Origin: Cheilinus undulatus
Taxonomy: Eukaryota; Chordata; Actinopteri; Labriformes; Labridae
Direction of reading: 5' to 3'
Length of the DNA: 64,000 nt
Assembly: GCF_018320785.1 (NCBI RefSeq)
Contig: NC_054869.1
Location: 29,800,289-29,864,288 of the forward strand
Part shown: positions 12,401-24,080 of the stretch, piece after piece
Position numbering within the stretch: the stretch's first letter is position 1
How the letters are laid out: the number at the start of each line of letters is the position of its first letter
The notes under the pieces: generated by a model
Told to the model about the DNA's origin: nothing
The model's input: the letters and a program-made list of their open reading frames with translations, nothing else
The model's database searches: none
Translations under genes and position numbers: made by a program

Positions 12401-14536
12401 ATGTTCTGATCCACTGCAAACTTCAACCCGTTCACAGGGTTTGGTTTCAGAGGGAACTGAACTTGGGCTCACTTGAATTTTCTTCCTTTTCTCCACTTCA
12501 TCACTATATGACGCAATCTTTAAAACATCTGTTTGTTCATGTCCAGAATGTTTTGTGTTATAATGTCCAACAACGCTGTTAATGTTGGTACTTGAATAGC
12601 TGCAATGCTGGCAGTAAAACTGTTCATTTGGTGAACTGCTGATTGGTAACCGGTCTGGTTCAATCGACATTTCTCTTGACTGTGTGGCAGGTGATTTTGT
12701 TCCTTTACTTCCCTCCTCTGCAGATTCCACTTTCCTGCTTTTAGGAGACTCCGAATGCATTTTGGAGGCTTCCAGGGAGCGTAAAGGTTTTTTCAAACAC
12801 AGTTTTATCCTTTTCAATGAAAGCTTATTTTTGTTTCGCGGTGTCTTGGAATCTGTGCTGCTCTTGGTGGATGTTGATTTTTCCACCACAGAGTTTAGAG
12901 GCTTATCTAGTGTCTTCTGGGATTTTGTATCTGACGAGACACAAGCAGACTGTTTGATTTTGTCTATTGTGACAGTTTCGCCTGGGTGGTTTCTTTGGTA
13001 GTGGACATGCATGACAACAGCTGACTTGTGACTAAACTCACAGATGTTACAATGATACAAGGCCAAGTCCGTTCCTGTGGAGGCGGGATGTTGAGGTGAT
13101 GGTGTCTTTCTGACTTCCTTACATGTTTCATGGAAACTTTCTGAAGACATCTCTTCTGCTTTTTCAGGACTCAACACTTTTTCACATCCACTAGATTTGG
13201 ATTTTTTCTCCTCTTGGCATCTCCTTGCTGAAAATTTGCAGTACATCAAAGAATTACCAACCTCATGTGTTGGGTGCTTTTCCTTGTAGTGCTCTTTTAG
13301 GGCCTTCAATTCATCAGTTTTAAATGAACAAACAAAGCATTTATAAACCAAATTGTGGTCAAATGATTGCATCGTGAGTACAAGCAAGGCCTCTGGATGA
13401 TTTTCTGTATAATGTCTTTGGAGTTTGGCCAAATTTGAGAACTCGATTGGACACTCCAGGCAACGGAAAGTAGCACTGTGATCTGTTGGGTCCTGAAGGT
13501 AGACAGCATTATATCTTATGTGAGGGTGACTGTTTTGATAGTGGTTGGCCAAAAGTTTAATGCCAACAACTTTGAAGTCACAATGCTTACAGTTGTAAAC
13601 GGTTGAGGTTTCCACATCCATGTCTTCAAGATTCCTTTCTTCCTCACCGTCACTGAATTCAAATGAAAGGTCTTTACTATTTGAACACTGGTGCTTACTT
13701 TCATTTGCTTTCTCTGGAATAATTTTCTTTTCTCTGTCTGATTTTGCTTTCTTCACAGGAGGACCTCCTGATATTTCACTCACTGGCCGCTTTTCACCAT
13801 TGTTTGGGGCTGTTATTTTCCCCTGAGGCTTTGGTGATTTCAGGCCAGCACCAGGGAAGGGGTCCTTTAGTAGAAAACGGGTAGACTCACTTTTAGAGAT
13901 ATCAATTGTGTGCATTGCGGTGACTTTAAACACACCGCTACTGTTTGGTGTGGAGTTTGATGGAGATTCTTTCAAAAAGAGTGTTTCTTTAGAGCCATCT
14001 GGTGACTTTGAAGTATGCTCTAACAGTGCTGGGGGTTTCTGTATCAACTCAGGGGATGGCACCAAGTACTTGGTGATGGTTTGCATTGGCCTCTTATAGG
14101 TTTTCAGGTCCTTTGAGGAGTTCAATGTGCATTCAGTTTTTGAGGTAGACTTCACTGGGTGAACAGAGGAACTCTCTTCAGCTCTTTCAGCTTCTTTGTG
14201 ATTTTTCACAACAAATATAATTTTAGTCTTTGAATTTTCAGAAATTATCTTAGTCCGGAACCCATTCTGATTCTCTGGTGTTCTTTGACACTGCATCTCA
14301 TGCTCATTTAAAAGATCCAAACTAAAAGCTTTAAAATCACAGTGCTGGCATCCAAAATTATCTCTTGAATTGTTGCTTTTGATGTCGGTATTGGTCTGTT
14401 GAGTCCCAAGGTGCTTTAGACCGGCATCTGTGAGAGCAACATCTACATCAAAGCCATGAACCTTGTTGAGGTGTTCAAAAAGGTAAACCTTGGATTTAAA
14501 GATGAGAGAACAGCGGCTGCACTGTAAAGACTTCAT
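473..14536 (-). CDS. znf462: Zinc finger protein 462 (many C2H2 fingers), 8 coding exons
   Basis: ZNF462 is a nuclear multi-zinc-finger protein linked to chromatin organisation and embryonic development. Coding exons on the minus strand are 14601-9407 (ATG at 14536), 9316-9042, 8698-8580, 6120-5655, 4573-4431, 4338-4115, 2360-1235 and 597-473. All junctions are GT-AG and the phases add up to about 2,535 aa, close to human ZNF462 (about 2,500 aa). I count 30 C2H2-type fingers: 22 in the giant 5.2-kb exon, then 7 over the next five exons, and a last one (CEFCGRNLMNSLDLQRHVAR) just before the stop. The second finger looks CCHC-like. Fingers are scattered and separated by long Ser/Lys/Glu-rich linkers, as in ZNF462 and unlike tandem KRAB-type arrays. 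A strongly acidic stretch lies in exon 6120-5655, and a Glu/Asp-rich, finger-free segment of about 370 aa fills exon 2360-1235. The start beginning MKSLQC lines up with the mammalian N-terminus, but an in-frame upstream ATG exists. A teleost ZNF462 paralogue is the main alternative. Confidence 0.88.
2606..2838. repeat. Foldback element in a znf462 intron (72-bp inverted arms)
   Basis: The arm at 2606-2677 is the imperfect reverse complement of the arm at 2767-2838. The arms are about 72 bp, differ at scattered positions, and flank about 90 bp of unrelated spacer. The arms carry the 'TTGAAGA.. TTTC.CCT .. AAAGCCTTCTTCAGTTCT' pattern, which I know as a common interspersed repeat in fish genomes. 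It lies in the intron between exons 4338-4115 and 2360-1235. Remaining parts of this intron (2839-4114) show no genes; short open frames there match nothing I recognise. Confidence 0.7.
6981..8285. mobile_element. Non-autonomous DNA transposon with CAGGGT(A/C)TCCGC ends
   Basis: The left end CAGGGTCTCCGCAGG (6981) and the right end CCGCGGATACCCTG (to 8285) are inverted repeats. Both are followed inwards by 'taagactttttaagacc'-type repeats, so the subterminal parts are also related. The 1.3-kb body has no long ORF. I could not see a clear target-site duplication (tgcataat left, atatgtga right). It occupies most of the znf462 intron between exons 8698-8580 and 6120-5655. The family resembles hAT-like elements widespread in fish; the superfamily assignment is inference. 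Confidence 0.65.
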
Positions 14537-14600
14537 CTGGAGTTCTTGGGTGACAGCTTGATGGGGTGTCAAGTTGCCTGAGGTGGCAATGTGCACTGTA

Positions 14601-15220
14601 TCTGATGGAATAAATAACATCTATGAGAAAGTGCTGCAAATGTAACGTGATAAGCAAGACTGAAACAATATTTTGCAATTAAAAACTGGACTGATAAATA
14701 CCTTTTTGCATCTTGCATGTCTTTCCTAAATCAAGTGTCCTGATTAAAGCAGATGTGCCTCACCTAGAAGATTAAAAACACTCATCACTGTTTAAGATAC
14801 AAAATAGAAGCACCACATATTCGGATACTAGTCTAGTAACTGTTCCGCACAAAAGAACGTTTCCACGTGGGGTTAAAACGGTTACACGTTAACTTCAGAA
14901 GATATCCTGACAATTATTAAAGACAAGGCCGTATTACTTTACTAAATAACTCTCCGTGAGGAACGCTCAACAGGAAGACACGAAACGACTACGTCTCTAT
15001 GCTTGCAAAAGTGGCATTAACTTTTACAAAAACCCAACAGAAACTTAATGTAAGCACATATAATTTCATGAAATACACAGTGCACTCACGGTACATACTC
15101 ACGCATGCAAATGAAAACTGAATGCGGGTTGGAAAGCAATGTTTTGAGCCCTCGATGTTGATATCGTTAGGAGTCCTTCACGTTTCCGCCATTTTTCCCG
15201 CGAGTACGACTCTCTGAGGC
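14601..15220 (-). promoter_or_regulatory. znf462: znf462 5' region: predicted non-coding exons and promoter side
   Basis: Reading the minus strand, the giant exon has an acceptor at 14602 (ttccatcag). Upstream lies a plausible 62-nt exon at 14763-14702, bounded by cttctag and a gtattt donor. A likely first exon ends at 15103 with a gtgagt donor. The first exon lies next to a GC- and CpG-richer stretch (about 15130-15260) that could be the promoter; no TATA box is evident. The 62-nt exon contains two ATGs: 14718 (out of frame with the main ORF) and 14711 (in frame, adding 25 residues). These exons are inferred from splice-site sequence only. Confidence 0.45.
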
Positions 15221-16398
15221 TTGTGCTGTTTTAGCTACACTTGCTTCCGTCCAAAGACAACCACCCTTCAAAATAAAGAAGGGTGAATCGCGCTGTGGAC
15301 AGTAAAATCTCATTGTCAATTCACACACTAAGATAATTTATGAAACACGACAATATTTCGCAGCTTGCCAGACACAAACACTTAGACCTCTTAGTGATCC
15401 AAACGTTCATAGCACATTCATAAATTCATATTTCCTCATTAAAACGCGGAACAAAGTATTTCACACCATGATTTTTCATAATCATTTCACTCAACGTTAT
15501 GACGTAAAATGCACTTGCACTGACATGTTAAAAATGGCTACCACATGATAATCACAACTTTGATGACACGTTTTCTACAAAAAATTTTCTATAATTTTTA
15601 TTTTTTAAAGTAAAACAGATACGTTTAGCTATTTCAATCTTGGTGCGAATTATGTAAAAAACAAAACTCGAGCTCTTGTTGACACAAATTCGACAGGAAG
15701 TACTGGGGATTCCCTTCATGTCCTGTTTACGGGTGTAAAGAAACGCTTTTACAACTTTACTGTATTTTTCGGATTTATAAAATGCTTTATAACATTTAAA
15801 TCCCCTACAAAGTATTTTAGTCACTCTTAAAGTTAAAAATGTGTCCGTTTGGATAATACTCGTTTACTAGCCTGTGATGGATTATCACGGTTCAAGCGGA
15901 GAACAGAAATTTCCGTCACAACCTTAACATTTACCATGATAAAGAATATTTAAGTCATTTCGTGCCCTCGTGCTTGTTTTCGAAGTCGCCTGTATGTTGG
16001 AAGTGCCTGCTTGAGATTTTTGGTCTTAAGGATGGATAAAAGCATGACGAGGGGTCCGGATATTGTCGTACAATTTATTTTGAAAGAGTATTCGACTGAA
16101 TGGAAATGAAGAAATCGTCTAGCTTTGCTCGCTTTTGTTTTTTTAGGCAGAGACGGGGGAAAACTGGGAAAACGAAATACGGTGCCATTTGTCGGTTACT
16201 TGTTACGAAACTAAAACTAAAAATCAAACTGAAAAAACCCCGTTGGATTTGGATTGTTTAAAATATATTTTGATGATTTACCACAAGGTTGTAAATCAAA
16301 AGGAAAACGGACGGTCACATGACCCGGAAGTGAACGGAAAGATTTCAAGTTAAAGCCCGAAGGATATCGTCTTACTGACAGAAAAGAGGTGATAGATA
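14764..16398. other. znf462 upstream intergenic region
   Basis: Apart from the inferred first znf462 exon and promoter side (about 15103-15260), this stretch has no supported gene. Open frames here (for example 15552-15824, minus) are AT-rich, lack splice or homology support, and are treated as chance. Confidence 0.4.
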
Positions 16399-17103
16399 CA
16401 GGTACATCTCAAAAAATTAGAATATCATGAAAAAGTTCATAAATTTTGGTCACTCTTTTCTGAAAGTGAAACCCATATATTATATGTTACACATAGAGTG
16501 AAATATTTCAAGCCTTTGTTTCTTGAAATGTTGATGACTATGGCTTTCAGATAAGTCCACTCTTTCTCCAGACTCTGGGACCTTGAAGAGTGGAGAGGCA
16601 CAGAATCCATGTTGCTTGTAGTCTGGTGTGAAGTTTCCACAGTCAGTGATGATTTGGGCTGCCATGGCATCTGCTGGTGTTGGTCCACTGTGTTTTCTGA
16701 AGTCCACAGTCAACGCAGCCATCTACCAGGACATTTTAGAGCATTTCATGCTTCCTTCTGCTGACAAACTTCATGGAGATGCTGATTTCATTTTCCAACA
16801 GGACTTGGCACCTGCCCACGCTGCCAAAGGTACCAAAAGCTGGTTCAATGGCCATGGTGTTACTGTGCTTGATTGGCCAGCAAACTGGCCTGACCTCTTA
16901 TGTAATATTCTAGTTTTTCGAGATAGTGGATTTTGGATTTTCTTATCTGAAAGCCATAATCATCAATATTTCAAGAAATAAAGGCTTGAAATATTTCACT
17001 CTATGTGTAACAAGTTTATATAATATATCGGTTTCACTTTCAGAAAAGAGTGACAAAAAAATGAACTTTTTAATGATATTCTAATTTTTTTTAGATGTAC
17101 CTG
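16399..17103 (+). mobile_element. Internally deleted Tc1-like transposon with about 160-bp terminal inverted repeats
   Basis: The element starts CAGGTACATCTC and ends GATGTACCTG, flanked by TA on both sides (16397-16398 and 17104-17105), the Tc1/mariner target duplication. The terminal inverted repeats are 16399-16555 and 16942-17103, differing at few positions. The middle encodes part of a Tc1-type DDE transposase on the plus strand (ORF 16628-16981): a WAAMASAGVGPL block and the second-aspartate motif FQQDLAPAH. The N-terminal DNA-binding domain and the last acidic catalytic block are missing, so it cannot be autonomous. Confidence 0.88.
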
Positions 17104-17958
17104 TAGATAGATAGCTAGATAGTGTATCTCAATATATCAGAATATCGTGACAGAGTGACTTTTTAAAATCATTTTTTCGAAAGGGAAATTTCAACATTTC
17201 TAGATTCATCACACATAGGTGAAATGTTCCAGGGTTTTGTTTTTTAAAATTTTGATTAAAGTTTACAGCTTAGGAAAAAAAAAAAAAAAAAATACCAGGA
17301 TAATTTGGAAAGTTCATTTTTCAATGGTTTCCCAAGCCTTTATTTTGTCACTCTGATTCATTACACACAACCACAGTCACACAGAAGACTTCTGACTTGA
17401 CAGCTGTCTAGCAGACAATGGCTGGGTCTTTGGTTTGAGTCTTTCCTTGAGACTCATGGAGAGACTGGAGGACTCCAAGCGCAGGACTGAAGACCAAAGA
17501 CCGATGTTTAACAGCCCATGGCACATCTGGATTGCCACGTGAAGGGACGTCAGTTTATGATGATGATGCCAGCTGATCATCAATAAGATGTCAGGAGGCT
17601 GGAACAACTGATTGTGTTTACTAAATTTGTATTTATTCCAATCAGATATCCACATTTACTGTTTGGTCTCAGTGTGGGATCACAAACACCTAAACATAAA
17701 GAGAAACCTGCAGTCTATTAAAAAATGCACTCTTTCAATGAGCAAATGCTTTATTACACGAAACTACTTCCAGTTTGTCTGAGGACTGATGAATAAGTGA
17801 CTTGGGATCCATTGAATCACTGGCATGGTGAAAGAGCAGGCTGTTCTCGGAGTGCTGTATCTAAACATTCATAGAAAGTTGACTTGAAGAAAATAGTGAG
17901 GTAAGAAAAGGTGCACAAAAGACACAACAACCAGCAGGAACTGCTGCAACCTTTAGGG
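17104..17958. repeat. Degenerate Tc1-like end and unassigned sequence
   Basis: Directly after the Tc1-like element, 17124-17290 again contains 'atctcaatatatcagaatatc' and related blocks, ending in an A run (about 17274-17291). This looks like an older terminus of a related transposon. The rest to 17958 has no gene that I can support. Confidence 0.4.
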
Positions 17959-18451
17959 CAGTGGTTCTCAACATGGTCCGGGCTCAGGACCCACCAGTCT
18001 CTCTTATGACAAATTGTGACCCAAGTTTCCAAAAAAAAAATCAACAACCCATATTAAGTTAATTGAATGTGTTGCAGTTTGGAGCATAATTGAAACAAAA
18101 TACACAATATGAAAAAGAGATGGGACAAAACTGACAAGATTTACCCCCCCTCAATAATTATGTGAATTTTTTTGCCAATTTTCCAAAGATCTTAAGAAAT
18201 TACTTAATTTTCATGGGAAAAGTAACCTTTCCACTGCAAGAAAATTAGAAAAATTGGTTGAAATATTAATAAAACATTTAAATTGACCCAATTTCACAGT
18301 AAAACGGGGTAAAATAAAAAGTGTTAATGCATGCTCACTAGGGACTTCAGGACTTTTTGCCACCATTTTTTTCCCCACACCTAATCGCAACCCGCTGAAA
18401 ACTGCTCTGCAACCCACTTTAGGGTCCCGACCCACCAGCTGAGAACCACTG
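17959..18451. mobile_element. hAT-like MITE, CAGTGGTTCTCAA family (copy 1)
   Basis: Left end CAGTGGTTCTCAACATGG, right end CCAGCTGAGAACCACTG; these are inverted. The interior repeats 'gacccacc' near both ends, as in the second copy at 24081-24370. The flanks ctttaggg and cttaggag are only partly alike, so the 8-bp target duplication has decayed. No ORF; about 490 bp. Confidence 0.8.
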
Positions 18452-19172
18452 CTTAGGAGGATTGTCAAACAGCAGATTCAATGACTTAAGGCAGTGTTTC
18501 CCACCATTTCTTCTACAAACCAGAAGCAGGAATCAGTTTCAAGCTTAATACATTTTCGACACAATCTTAAACAACCTGACACCGAAATGGACTATTTTAA
18601 ATTCCTCGCTTTGGCTGTCATTGGTTCCGCATGAGGACATTCTTTCCTCCGGAGCCATATATCGGTCGTACCACAACAGGGACGTGAACATTGACCTGTA
18701 AAAATCAATACCTAGCTCGTCTTAAAAATATATGTGATATGTGCGACTGCACAAAGTGTAAGTTTTTCTCTCATGATCAGACCTCAGATCGTGTTAGCGG
18801 AACGCTGAATCAAGTCCGTTGTAACAGTGAACTCATGCTAAAGTCAGTAACAGAGCTTATTTGTGGCTCACCATTATTCGGTTAAATAATAGACAATTTA
18901 GGGGTTCTTAGTGGAATGACTTTATCAATACCCCAGCTACTCTATATAACCTCTGTTTAGCGGTATTTATCGCTGCAGTCACGTAAACAGCTCTTTGACT
19001 CAGTAACACCTGTCTGTTTGCTGCTGATTCACTCTGGTACAAAAGAAATGATTACAGCAGCAAAGCAGCCCTCCTCTGAACAAGAGCCATTGACAGACCA
19101 TCGTGTTTTTTGTTTACAGGCTGACTTTCTGAGAAAAAAAGAGATAATGGCAGTCTGACCTGAAACATCACC
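18452..19172 (+). promoter_or_regulatory. coq2: coq2 upstream region and putative 5' UTR
   Basis: This stretch lies between the MITE and the coq2 ATG. No TATA box is obvious close to the start and no upstream coding exon is seen. The sequence just before the start (catcaccATGc) is a good vertebrate initiation context. Promoter position is not resolved. Confidence 0.35.
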
Positions 19173-22100
19173 ATGCTGCCTGCCCAGCTGACCAGCCGGT
19201 TAACTCTGAACATCCTGAGGAGGATTCAACCTGGAGCATTTTCCCCCTGTCTTCACTCCCTGACAAGCTGCTTCATTCACACGGATGGAGGGAAGACGAG
19301 ACAGTATCTCCTATCAGATTCTACTCTGTCAGGAAGATTATATCCAAGGCAAAAGGCTGTCTGCCCAACTCATAGACTATATGAGCTCTATGGGAGAAGA
19401 TCAATCAGTTTATCAGCTGCTACTATTGTGAATTCAGCACCAGCGCCTGTTCAGCCATACCTCCGACTGATGAGGCTGGACAAACCTATTGGTGTGTACA
19501 TTAATTTTAAATGCAAATAATATATTTCTGTGCAAAACACTAAGGTTGTCAAAAGTTTGAGTACTTCAGTTAATACCTTTTGATACCTATGGTTTTAAAA
19601 CAAGACTATATTTGTAACCATAATGATCAATAGTATCGACAAGAACTGAAACTTCAAGAAATTTTTAAGTCAGTGGTGACTAGGGCTGGGCAGTTAATTG
19701 CAAATTAGATTAACCGCAATATGGCTGCAATTTAAAAACAGCAGAAGTTGCAATATTTCTTTACTTGAAAGGTGTCAAAATACCAGTTTAATTCATCAAT
19801 GTTTGCAGCAGCAGAGATTTTATGCACAGAGTGGTTTACAAAAATCCTCCTTTTCTTGTTTTTTTAAATATATTTTTATTAATCAAAAAAGTGACAAAAT
19901 CATGATCCATTCAATAAAGCAATGGGTAAACAGTTTGCAATATGAGCAAAAATAGTTGCAATTTGATATTTTTTAATTGTTCTGCCCTCGTTCATTCTTT
20001 TGATACTGATGAAACTTGGCTTTAGTTCACGGAAGTCAATGATTTATTTTACAAATTGAATGAAAGAGAAGTGTGCAAAGTCCTTGGCGATTAGACTCCA
20101 CCGTGACAATATATATCTGAAGGGGTAGTGAAGCGAATGGCAGGAATAGGATCCCCCCCATGGAGTCTAGACACTGGTGGTGGTGTTGAGAGATGCAGGA
20201 TCAGATGAGGAGTAGACTTTCATAGAAGCTGCCCAGGAACCCAGAAATGCAGGATAAGATTAGCAAGAGACCTGTAAGGAACTGGAAAAGATGCTGAATA
20301 ACTGAATGGAGGTGGCTGGGGTGAAGGAGGGTTGCAGCATCTGCAGATGGCTGACCGTGAAAGAGAGAATGACAGATTTAAAATCTGACAGGTGCATGAT
20401 GATTGGTCAAACAAGGCTGTGGCAGAATCTGTTTAGCTGAGTACTTAGAAGAGTGAGTGCCCATAATCAGCTGATCGTCAGAGCGGGAAGAGAGAAAGAA
20501 TGGAAAAGGGAAAGCTGTGAATGAGTGGTGACTGAAGAATGAGCAAAAACAGTCTTCCTGCTTGAACTTTTGCAACGTTCCATTGTTAAGGTGGCCTTAA
20601 TTATTGTTAGATTTATTGGCATGTGCAGCTAAAAGCCAAACCAAAAGGCAAAATTGCTTAAAAACATATTTGTCAGTACCTGCAAGGTTTAAATGAAGTC
20701 TTTTGAGAATTTGGATCACTCTTTTAAACCAACAACTGTTGGCAAAAGCCTGAACACAAAGTCTGTACAACATAATACCAAGTGATATTTAAAAAAAAAA
20801 CAGTGAAGACAATTGTTTTAATTGTTTTAAAAGTTTTATTAACATGTCTTACAGAAGAGACTATTTACTTTTCATTAAACCTCCAGAGGCTTTATACATT
20901 GACTTATCACTGTTTGATTTGGCAGCAACTTTCAAATTGCTGAAGAAAAAACATTTTATAAAGGCTCACTGGTGTTAGTGACATTGTCTTAATCTGACTT
21001 GTTTTAGTTTAATCTGAGTTATGGTGTGCCTGTGTTTTATAGGGACATGGCTGCTATATCTCCCGTGTACTTGGAGCATCGCTCTGGCTGCTGACCCTGG
21101 CTGCCTCCCACATCTAGGAATGCTCACTCTGTTTGGTACAGGCGCTCTGCTGATGAGAGGTGCGGGCTGCACCATCAATGACATGTGGGACAGGGACTTT
21201 GACAAAAAGGTATCTGACATCCTTATTATGGCTAATATAAAATCAGTGTTTAATTTAACTAAATAGATACGGTTAATGCTTGATGCTGTTACTTGTCTTC
21301 ATCACATTCATTCACATAATTATAGTCATTAAGACCCTGTCGTTAACACTCTTAATTTAAGTAGTGTAGCTACCTAATATTTCTGTCCTGACCTCTTGAA
21401 TGTGATGGTATTTTTGTGCAGGTAGCCCGGACATCTACACGGCCAATTGCCTCTGGGGAGATTTCTCAGTTGCAGGCCTTAGTTTTCCTTGGAGGGCAGC
21501 TCACTCTGGCTCTTGGAGTTCTTTTGTGTCTTAACTATTACAGGTACCGTTTCATTAAATTGTTTAATGTTCAGTCAAATAAATGTGGCACTGAAATAAT
21601 AGGTTTGCAGTGTTTTCAATTTTGTGTCAAAGAGAAAGAAATAAGAAGTACATTTATTCTAATGCTCTTCACAGCATAGCTTTAGGCGCTGCCTCACTGT
21701 CTCTTGTCGTCACGTACCCGCTCATGAAGAGAATCACTTACTGGCCACAGTTTGTGTTGGGTATGTACTCTACAGGATTACCCTTTTGTGTGTAATTTCT
21801 AAAGTTATTGCATCTTGCCATCAGTAAAGCTATTGTTAATTTGTCCTGTCCTTCTTTTTAGGTCTCACCTTTAACTGGGGGGCACTACTCGGCTGGTCAG
21901 CCGTCAAAGGTTACTGTGATTGGTCTGTTTGCCTCCCACTATATTTCTCAGGAGTGATGTGGACTCTCATATATGACACAATCTATGCACATCAGGTGAA
22001 AAAGAGGGGTTTCATCAACCTCCATGTATTTGTCTGATATAAATCACTTAATCATTTGACATGAACGATGTTGGGCTGATTTTAGCCCAATATCTCACAT

Positions 22101-22954
22101 TTAGAAAAAAAAATATCCGAATGCATTATTAGAGATCTCATTCTATATAATCTCTTGTTATTAACATTGTTGTTAACATTAGGGGAAGATTAATTAAGAC
22201 AAGGACAAAAACAGTGGAACTGAAATGGGCTTCTTTACAAAATTAAGTTCACTAAACTTATACATATACGTGTGAACTATTCCTCTAACTTGATCAAATG
22301 TAATCAAGTAACTGTATTTTTAGGTTCAGTCACTTGAGATCTCACATTTTAAGAAGTAAAATTAAATCTGGGCTGCCTTACATTTTCTTTAACCTCCAGG
22401 ATAAAGACGATGATGTAAAGGTAGGAGTCAAATCGACTGCTCTGAGGTTCCAGGAGCAGACGAAACCTTGGCTTAGTGGTTTCACGGTGGCCATGATGTC
22501 AGGACTCGTTGTTGCCGGGGTCAACGCTGAGCAGACTCTTCCTTACTATGCTGTTCTGTCTGCAGTGGCTGTCCACCTCATGCATCAGGTAAGGAACAGG
22601 ATATTGTGGTCATTTATTTCATAATTTAATTTCATACTGAGGTGTCAGATGTTAAGTAAGATGATAAAACTGAGTGAACTGCTATGTGGAAACTAATATA
22701 ACTTATCTTTTTAAGTAGTAGCAATCTTCTTAGTTGTTTTTATAGGTATCAAACATGTTTTACTCTAAATTTGACTTTTTTTCCCCCCTTTCTTATAGAT
22801 TTACTCATTGGACATTAACAAACCAGAAGACTGCTGGAAGAAATTTGTCTCAAACAGGAACCTTGGACTGTTGTTGTTTTTAGGAATAGTTGTCGGCAAT
22901 TTATGGAAAGAACGACAAGAGACTTTGCTACAAAATGACGAAGCATTTAGATAA
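19173..22954 (+). CDS. coq2: 4-hydroxybenzoate polyprenyltransferase, mitochondrial
   Basis: COQ2 attaches the polyisoprenoid tail to 4-hydroxybenzoate, the membrane-bound step that commits the ring to ubiquinone (coenzyme Q) in the inner mitochondrial membrane. Exons: 19173-19491, 21043-21209, 21422-21543, 21675-21760, 21862-21995, 22400-22588, 22799-22954. All have GT-AG borders and sum to 1,173 nt, 390 aa plus stop, in the size range of vertebrate COQ2. The first about 70 residues are rich in Arg/Ser/Leu with almost no acidic residues, fitting a mitochondrial presequence. The UbiA signature NDMWDRDFD sits at about residues 152-160, followed by [14 protein letters not shown]. The second Asp-rich motif [13 protein letters not shown] is at about 269-281. 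Multiple hydrophobic segments fit the UbiA fold. No key residue is missing. The neighbours give no functional link. Confidence 0.95.
19681..19990. mobile_element. Putative hAT-like MITE in coq2 intron 1 (TAGGGCTGGGC ends)
   Basis: It begins TAGGGCTGGGCAGTTAATTG and ends with an imperfect inverted counterpart (AATTGTTCTGCCCT) near 19988. The interior repeats 'gttgcaat' blocks near both ends. No clear target duplication. The rest of intron 1 (19991-21042) shows no gene; 20085-20260 looks like another diverged interspersed repeat that I cannot name. Confidence 0.5.
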
Positions 22955-23517
22955 GTGAGACAATCAGCACAAATGTAATTTTATCATACCGACAGAAGAT
23001 GACCATCATCAACATTGCACTGTAACTTTTATTGTCAGAAGTTGTACATTTTGGGGCAAAACAAACTGCAAGATAGATAATTTTAACCGCTCAGCAAACA
23101 TATTACACATTTGTTTTCTCACTCAACATAATCTGCTGTTGTTGAATCTTATCAACATTCAAATGATTTTGAGTACATTTTATGTGGTTCATTAAAATTG
23201 TAGTCCACTTTATTAATTGTCTGACAGGTGGAGCTTCAGTGACCAGAAGTTTCAGTTATCTGAAACATTTTAGAAACAAATGATGATCATTTTAGCACTT
23301 GGGTGTATTAATATGTCCAACAGGATACAACTCAAAGCTGCATCTCACAGTATCAACCACTAGGGGGCAGAAAGATTCCATCTAAATTTAGAGCTATATA
23401 CTGGTATTTAAGGTATTTAAGAATACCTTTGTCCACCTGCAGAAAAAATAAGCATGTGAAGTCGAAACCTGCCCCAAATTTAACATATCATCGATAGTTA
23501 CATCTGAGGCCCAGCTA

Positions 23518-23523
23518 AATAAA
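23518..23523 (+). terminator. coq2: Candidate poly(A) signal for coq2
   Basis: AATAAA about 560 bases after the coq2 stop. ATTAAA variants occur earlier in the 3' flank and may also be used. Confidence 0.4.
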
Positions 23524-24080
23524 ACAGTAACAGTGGAGAAAACATATATATGAAATTAAAATTCCAGTTTCATCTTTTCAAAGGACCAAATGAGACAAAG
23601 AATTGATTGGTTCAATTGTATGTTTCCATGCCAATTATGCCCCTTATTCTGAATGCTTCGCCTACCAGACTGTTGACTGATTCTCAGTTCTCAGTTCTCA
23701 GTCTCAGTTGTTTCAGACTTTCAGAACATCGCTGCGACTCTGATTGCTCCAAGTCCCCTTCAAAGAGCTAGATCATTAAAAAACACTAGAGCCTTTTTTT
23801 ATGTTTTGCAGAAATTAGCCAAACAAGAGTACTGAGTGTTGTTCTGATGCACTGGTGATTATTTACTGCATCAGGATGGAGTATGAGGATGCCTATGTAC
23901 TTTGAATTAAATTATCACATCTTGATACATTATGTGTTTGGTATTTTTTAAGCTTACCACTCTGCTTCATTGCACAAAGGTAATAAATCCTTTAGTGTTT
24001 TGATTATCAATGTAATAGTGGTTTTGTCATTTTGTTTAAAAATTCAGACTATAACACTGTTGATGTTTAATCTTCTAGAC

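Noticed and set aside
16628-16981. 118-aa open frame as a host gene
   Set aside because: It is a piece of Tc1-type transposase inside well-defined inverted repeats, lacking the DNA-binding and last catalytic parts.
23690-23730. Short 'cagttctcagttctcagtctcag' repeat as a functional array
   Set aside because: Only about three imperfect units; ordinary slippage repeat in the coq2 3' flank.
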